In this document: positions 60,946 through 64,000 of the stretch, piece by piece
Position numbering within the stretch: the stretch's first letter is position 1
Layout of the letters: each line of letters opens with the position of its first letter
Source of the DNA: Haemophilus pittmaniae
Lineage (GTDB): Bacteria > Pseudomonadota > Gammaproteobacteria > Enterobacterales > Pasteurellaceae
Length of the DNA stretch: 64,000 bases
Direction of reading: 5' to 3'
Assembly (NCBI RefSeq): GCF_900186995.1
Contig: NZ_LT906463.1
Span: 1,922,001 to 1,986,000, forward strand
Position numbers and translations under genes: made by a program
Notes under the pieces: model-generated
What the model saw: the letters and a program-made list of their open reading frames with translations, nothing else
Databases searched by the model: none
Told to the model about the DNA's origin: nothing

Positions 60946-61049
60946 CTACAGGCAATATCCGATTTATGCAATCTGTAATCGCCATATCCTTAACAACAGA
61001 ACAAATACTCTAGCTCCAATTGCAACCCAATAAGCTTAAAGCACCGAAT

Positions 61050-61112
61050 AAACGCCCATCCATTTTCCGAAGTTTTATCTAAAACACCATCTAACTCATT
61101 GATTTTTATTAT
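61050..61112 (-). repeat. 62-bp dispersed element, copy 12 (63 bp)
   Basis: AAACGCCC end at 61050; the TAATAAAAATC end has one extra A, making 63 bp. Shares flanking sequence (AATAAGCTTAAAGCAC before it, an uptake-signal hairpin after it) with copy 13. Confidence 0.9.
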
Positions 61113-61193
61113 AATTGTTTTAAAAAACTTTAGGCCGATAAATAGCCCAATTTCACAATCATACCAGAGGCTTTTAAGATGTCGCGAAGCAAT

Positions 61194-61243
61194 AAAAAAG
61201 TGCGATCAATTTTTAAAGCTTACTAAAAACTAACCGCACTTTT
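61194..61243 (-). terminator. Uptake-signal hairpin downstream of the YezG-like gene
   Basis: AAAAGTGCGATCAATTTTTA...ACTAACCGCACTTTT: a decayed inverted pair of uptake signals 19 bases beyond the stop of the 61263-61691 gene, likely its terminator. Confidence 0.72.
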
Positions 61244-61262
61244 AGTATAAAGTTTAACTATT

Positions 61263-61691
61263 TTATTTTTTCTTCTTTGCTTTTACTCGTTCTTCCCAGA
61301 TTTCTCTAGGAATCCCATATTCCTTTAGCTCATTTTCTTCAAGATCACTAACTCCTCGAAGATAGAGCATTGGCCAACTATCTTCATCTGGAACATAGGC
61401 AAATTTAATATTAAATTCCATATTATCAAATAGGGAAAACTTATATTGGGTCCATTCTTGAGATAAGGTAGATCTCAATTGTTTCATTAAATTTATAATT
61501 TCACCTTCAATTTCATCAGGTCTTTGACCTAATGGGAAGTAATGAATATCGCCGTTCGCAACAACCCATTCAGCTCCACCAGAATAATGTTCAGGATAAA
61601 TAGAGCCAATAAAATCAATCCTTACGGCTTCTTCAGGCATTATTGACCACAATAACTCTCCTATTTTTTGATAAATCTCTTGTTCTTTCAT
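61263..61691 (-). CDS. YezG-like (DUF600) immunity protein
   Basis: A 142-residue soluble protein resembling the DUF600/YezG superfamily of antitoxins and immunity proteins: the EIYQKIGELLWSIMPEEAVRIDF start, a central Gly-rich turn (YSGGAEW) and the EWTQYKFSLFDNMEFNIKFAYVPDEDSW strand-turn typical of the family. AGGAAAT precedes the start. No matching toxin is beside it, so it looks like an orphan immunity gene. Assignment is from motif pattern only. Confidence 0.65.
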   Translation of the reverse strand: MKEQEIYQKIGELLWSIMPEEAVRIDFIGSIYPEHYSGGAEWVVANGDIHYFPLGQRPDEIEGEIINLMKQLRSTLSQEWTQYKFSLFDNMEFNIKFAYVPDEDSWPMLYLRGVSDLEENELKEYGIPREIWEERVKAKKKK

Positions 61692-61769
61692 TTTTAATTT
61701 CCTGTATGCATATTTTTATGATTATTTAATATCTTATCATCAATATAATAAAATTATTTAAATAACCTC

Positions 61770-62195
61770 TTATTCTAAACATATATTTATATAAAGAGAA
61801 TCAGTCAAATGAAAATATATACATTCTGTTATATTCATTTTATCAGAAACAGTACTAACACCTAACTCATCAATAACAATCCCCATACCATCAGAATCAT
61901 ACTTTATATTTAAATTAGATAAAATTTTCTCAATCTCATCCTTTCTCTTACCTAAAAAATCAATATCTAGGATAAATACAAAACTAGGTTTAAAAATTTC
62001 AATTTCTTGCAAGAAGTTATGTTCATCATAAAAACAATGAACGCCAAATTTATTGAAATTATCTGCAGTATTTGATGAAAATTGGCTTTTTCTAAACTCT
62101 ACATAATCAGAAGCTAAAACAGTTCTTACATGTTCTCTTGATTGTTTAAAAAAAAGACATTTTTCTCCTTTTTCTTTTGATAAAGAAAATTTCAT
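61770..62195 (-). CDS. Probable immunity protein following a decayed toxin
   Basis: A 141-residue acidic protein, no known domain recognised (MKFSLSKEKGEKCLFF start). Its ATG at 62195 comes 2 bases after the stop of the toxin remnant (62198), the tight toxin-immunity spacing of polymorphic toxin operons. It is intact although the toxin is frameshifted. Function is inferred from position only. Confidence 0.6.
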   Translation of the reverse strand: MKFSLSKEKGEKCLFFKQSREHVRTVLASDYVEFRKSQFSSNTADNFNKFGVHCFYDEHNFLQEIEIFKPSFVFILDIDFLGKRKDEIEKILSNLNIKYDSDGMGIVIDELGVSTVSDKMNITECIYFHLTDSLYINICLE

Positions 62196-62197
62196 AC

Positions 62198-62556
62198 TTA
62201 TTTCCTCTTGTCCTTAAATTGGTTAGGAGCTAGTTTTTTAGAGTATTCTAGCATGTCCTCTATAGCCTTATCATATTTACTAGCAAATTTTTGTCTTATA
62301 TCCATTACATCTATATCAATAGCCTCTTCTAATTTATCTTTATTCAAATATTTCTATATTCTTGATCTTCTCTACTTCTTCCGTAACTAGCTGTCAATCG
62401 ATGAGCCTCTGGGCTATTTTAATCGTTGATTCAAATTCATCACTTACAAGAAAATTTTTATAACAATCTTTTACAGGACAGTGATAAGAATCTAAGCCAT
62501 CATTTTTCGGTTTTTTAGTATCTGTAGGGACAGGTTTTATACCTGTCCTTTGCCCT
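62198..62556 (-). pseudogene. Frameshifted C-terminal tail of a probable polymorphic toxin
   Basis: Three overlapping minus-strand frames join into one plausible protein tail: GIKPVPTDTKKPKNDGLDSY and HCPVKDCYKNFLVSDEF (first frame, about 62404-62556), EAHRLTASYGRSREDQEY (second, about 62354-62415), and NKDKLEEAIDIDVMDIRQKF to KLAPNQFKDKRK ending at TAA 62200-62198 (third). Two indels break it. A further in-frame-shifted piece (VAKALCKGKGQ) may extend it to about 62590. No start or delivery domain remains. The toxin family was not recognised. Confidence 0.7.
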
Positions 62557-62601
62557 TACATAATGCCTTAGCTACTAGCAAATAAACTTAAAGCACTTCA
62601 G

Positions 62602-62662
62602 AAACGCCCTGCTATTTTCAAGAGTTTTTCAAAAAAATCACCTAACCCATTGATTTCATTAG
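62602..62662 (-). repeat. 62-bp dispersed element, copy 13 (61 bp)
   Basis: AAACGCCC end at 62602, TAATGAAATCAATGGGTTAG end at 62662, one base short. It truncates or borders the toxin remnant. Confidence 0.88.
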
Positions 62663-62703
62663 AAGTGTTTTAAGAACTGTTTTGAGGTGTTTGATAAGTA
62701 ATA

Positions 62704-62762
62704 AAAAAGTGCGGTCAATTTAAAGAGGTTTTAAAACTCTTTGAAAATTGACCGCGCTTTAC
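62704..62762 (-). terminator. Long uptake-signal hairpin
   Basis: AAGTGCGGTCAATTT at 62707 pairs with AAATTGACCGCGCTT ending 62759 (one G-T change), with a second inner dyad AAAGAG/CTCTTT. It lies 125 bases beyond the stop of the 62887-63237 gene. The other bases of 62557-62886 hold no gene. Confidence 0.75.
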
Positions 62763-62886
62763 ACTTAGATATTTCAAATTATATATCGCACAGATATTTC
62801 ATAAATTAGTATTGGAGTGGAACTAAAGGTTCACTTACGAATAAACAAAAACATAAAATATTCGAGGTTATTTCCAACTTTGCTAG

Positions 62887-63237
62887 TTATGAAATTTCAT
62901 CTTTTAAAATATCATCCATACAAGACTGAATATCATAGATAAATTGTGTTTTTGCTTCTCCTTTCTCATTGAGCGTTAAAATAAACTTTCGCCAATCACC
63001 ACCAGTATGGTTCTGCATTTCATCGTGCAATTGCTGACATAAATTCACGATTCTATCTTCATCCTGTTCAGCTAATGTTAGATATACAACTTTTCCCTGA
63101 AACATAGTCCCTAGTTTTGTCCCAACCCAATCCTCCTCAGGATTAAATTTATATTCATATTCTAATGAATCAAACTTTTCAGATGCTGAAAAAAATATTG
63201 AACAGATTTCATTTAACAAATCAAATTGCTTTTGCAT
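62887..63237 (-). CDS. Small YezG-like (DUF600) immunity protein
   Basis: A 116-residue acidic protein with an overall YezG-like pattern: helical start (MQKQFDLLNEICSIFFSASEKFD), a YKFNPEEDW segment, and the diagnostic DWRKFILTLNEKGEAKTQFIYDIQ near the end. Similar in layout to the 61263-61691 protein although the sequences have diverged. No toxin gene adjoins it; it is followed by an uptake-signal hairpin and a 62-bp element, as is the other one. Assignment by motif pattern. Confidence 0.62.
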   Translation of the reverse strand: MQKQFDLLNEICSIFFSASEKFDSLEYEYKFNPEEDWVGTKLGTMFQGKVVYLTLAEQDEDRIVNLCQQLHDEMQNHTGGDWRKFILTLNEKGEAKTQFIYDIQSCMDDILKDEIS

Positions 63238-63315
63238 TTATTTACCTCCACCATACTGGTTTTTAAATACATTAACATATCTATACTTACTACCTCCAAA
63301 CTAATTTCTAAACTC

Positions 63316-63759
63316 CTATTCACTCAATACTCGATCATTTATCTCTTTTTTAGCAAAATCTAGCATATAGGCTATTAATTCTCTATATTTGTTATCAGGA
63401 TGTATTTCTAGAAATCTTTCACAAGCTTTTTCTGTATATTCTAGATTTTCCCGTTCTGTTACAATAGCTATCCAATCAGGATCATCAAATCCATCTTGAA
63501 AATAAACTCCTTCAAAATGATCTCTTGGATCGGGGCTATTCATATCTGGATGATACCAATAACAACCATCTTGTGCATAACCATTCTTATCCACTAGCAC
63601 TAAATAGACCGCATATAAGAAAACACCATAATCATATAAAACAGAGAAACATTGCTTTACTGTTTTTTCAGGATTATCTTCATCAAAATTTACTTTATAA
63701 AAAAGATTATATGATTTAGATCTGATTGGTATATAAGAAAAATCATCTTGGGTGAACAT
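63316..63759 (-). CDS. Hypothetical immunity-type protein
   Basis: From ATG 63759, which has a GGAGAGG site 5-8 bases upstream, a 147-residue acidic soluble protein (MFTQDDFSYIPIR start; DPDWIAIVTERENLEYTEKACERFLEIHPDNKYRELIAYML end). No domain recognised; size, charge and position fit an immunity protein. The frame remains open 90 codon-bases upstream to ATG 63849 and beyond (DLREYNETYNGIEYKIYL), which may be the tail of a lost upstream gene. Confidence 0.6.
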   Translation of the reverse strand: MFTQDDFSYIPIRSKSYNLFYKVNFDEDNPEKTVKQCFSVLYDYGVFLYAVYLVLVDKNGYAQDGCYWYHPDMNSPDPRDHFEGVYFQDGFDDPDWIAIVTERENLEYTEKACERFLEIHPDNKYRELIAYMLDFAKKEINDRVLSE

Positions 63760-63938
63760 TTTGAACCTCTCCTGTTTTTTATTTAAATATATTTTATATT
63801 CAATTCCATTATAAGTTTCATTATATTCTCTAAGATCAGAAGCTCCCATAGACTCTTTATATCCTTCTGATGCTATTCTTTACTCAAACCTTAATATATT
63901 ATTAATTTACCTATCAAAATAGACATAAATTTTGACTT

Positions 63939-64000
63939 TTATTTCATCTTTAATGGTTCCCAATTATTTAAAATATCATAAATAAACTCTACATATTCTT
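63939..64000 (-). CDS. C-terminal fragment of a further small protein
   Basis: The last 19 codons of a minus-strand gene running off the window: EYVEFIYDILNNWEPLKMK and stop TAA at 63939-63941. The strand, base composition and spacing suggest another member of the immunity-gene row. Nothing more can be said. Confidence 0.5.
   Translation of the reverse strand, partial: EYVEFIYDILNNWEPLKMK

Noticed and set aside
61600..61625. CCAATAAAATCAATCC inside the 61263-61691 gene, similar to the left block of the 62-bp element
   Set aside because: Only the first 14 bases match; the central dyad and the GGGGCGTTT end are absent, and it is coding sequence.
62527..62550. AGGGACAGGT/ACCTGTCCT palindrome inside the toxin remnant
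   Set aside because: A good stem but no T tract, and it is accounted for by the degenerate coding sequence; insufficient reason to call a terminator or site.

Overview
This window is chromosomal DNA of a gamma-proteobacterium of the family Pasteurellaceae, in the Haemophilus/Aggregatibacter/Pasteurella branch. The basis is the gene content, gene neighbourhoods like those of H. influenzae as I remember them (udk-dcd-asmA-like-sotB; aroG-lolE-lolD-lolC-dehydrogenase-kdsA-sirB1-prmC-prfA; rsmI/lpoA-yraN-diaA-dolP; lptF-lptG/pepA; maeB/DUF1919-rsuA-bcr; oppABCDF), and several copies of the uptake-signal core AAGTGCGGT, often as inverted pairs that double as terminators. The species cannot be fixed from the sequence alone.

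Layout. 0-4 kb: pyrimidine salvage (udk, dcd), an AsmA-like protein and a sugar-efflux MFS pump. 4-10 kb: amino-acid symporter plus N-acetylglucosamine kinase, a DNA-mimic-type protein, a lysine exporter, and DAHP synthase aroG behind a TrpR-like operator. 10-19.6 kb: the LolCDE lipoprotein-release transporter, a 2-hydroxyacid dehydrogenase, kdsA, a SirB1-type protein, an unusual 609-residue PrmC with an N-terminal membrane extension, prfA and epmC. 19.8-25.4 kb: pntAB, tldD, rsmI. 25.5-36.5 kb: lpoA-yraN-diaA-dolP, a family-5 binding lipoprotein with ybaN, prlC, fabB, mnmC. 36.7-49.6 kb: lptG-lptF, pepA, a YafD-like phosphohydrolase, a Na+/H+ antiporter, ytfE, an alkaline-phosphatase-fold membrane transferase, maeB, DUF1919, rsuA. 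49.6-60.7 kb: bcr, an Ala/Pro-rich lipoprotein, oppABCDF, a DUF3298-type lipoprotein, dps, yjjPB.

The last 3.3 kb (60.75-64.0 kb) is a different kind of DNA: AT-rich, with an eroded IS3-family transposase tail, a frameshifted tail of a probable polymorphic toxin, and at least four small immunity-type genes in a row on the minus strand. It looks like a depot of orphan immunity genes left behind by successive toxin-tip replacements.

The feature that stands out most is a 62-bp dispersed sequence, present in thirteen copies in both orientations across the whole window and confined to intergenic DNA or gene edges. Eleven copies are exactly 62 bp although the interior varies. They share TAATAAAATCAATrA at one end, a central TTTT-nnnn-AAAA dyad and GGGGCGTTT at the other end. 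In two cases the copy contains or touches the stop codon of a gene. I do not recognise it as a described element.
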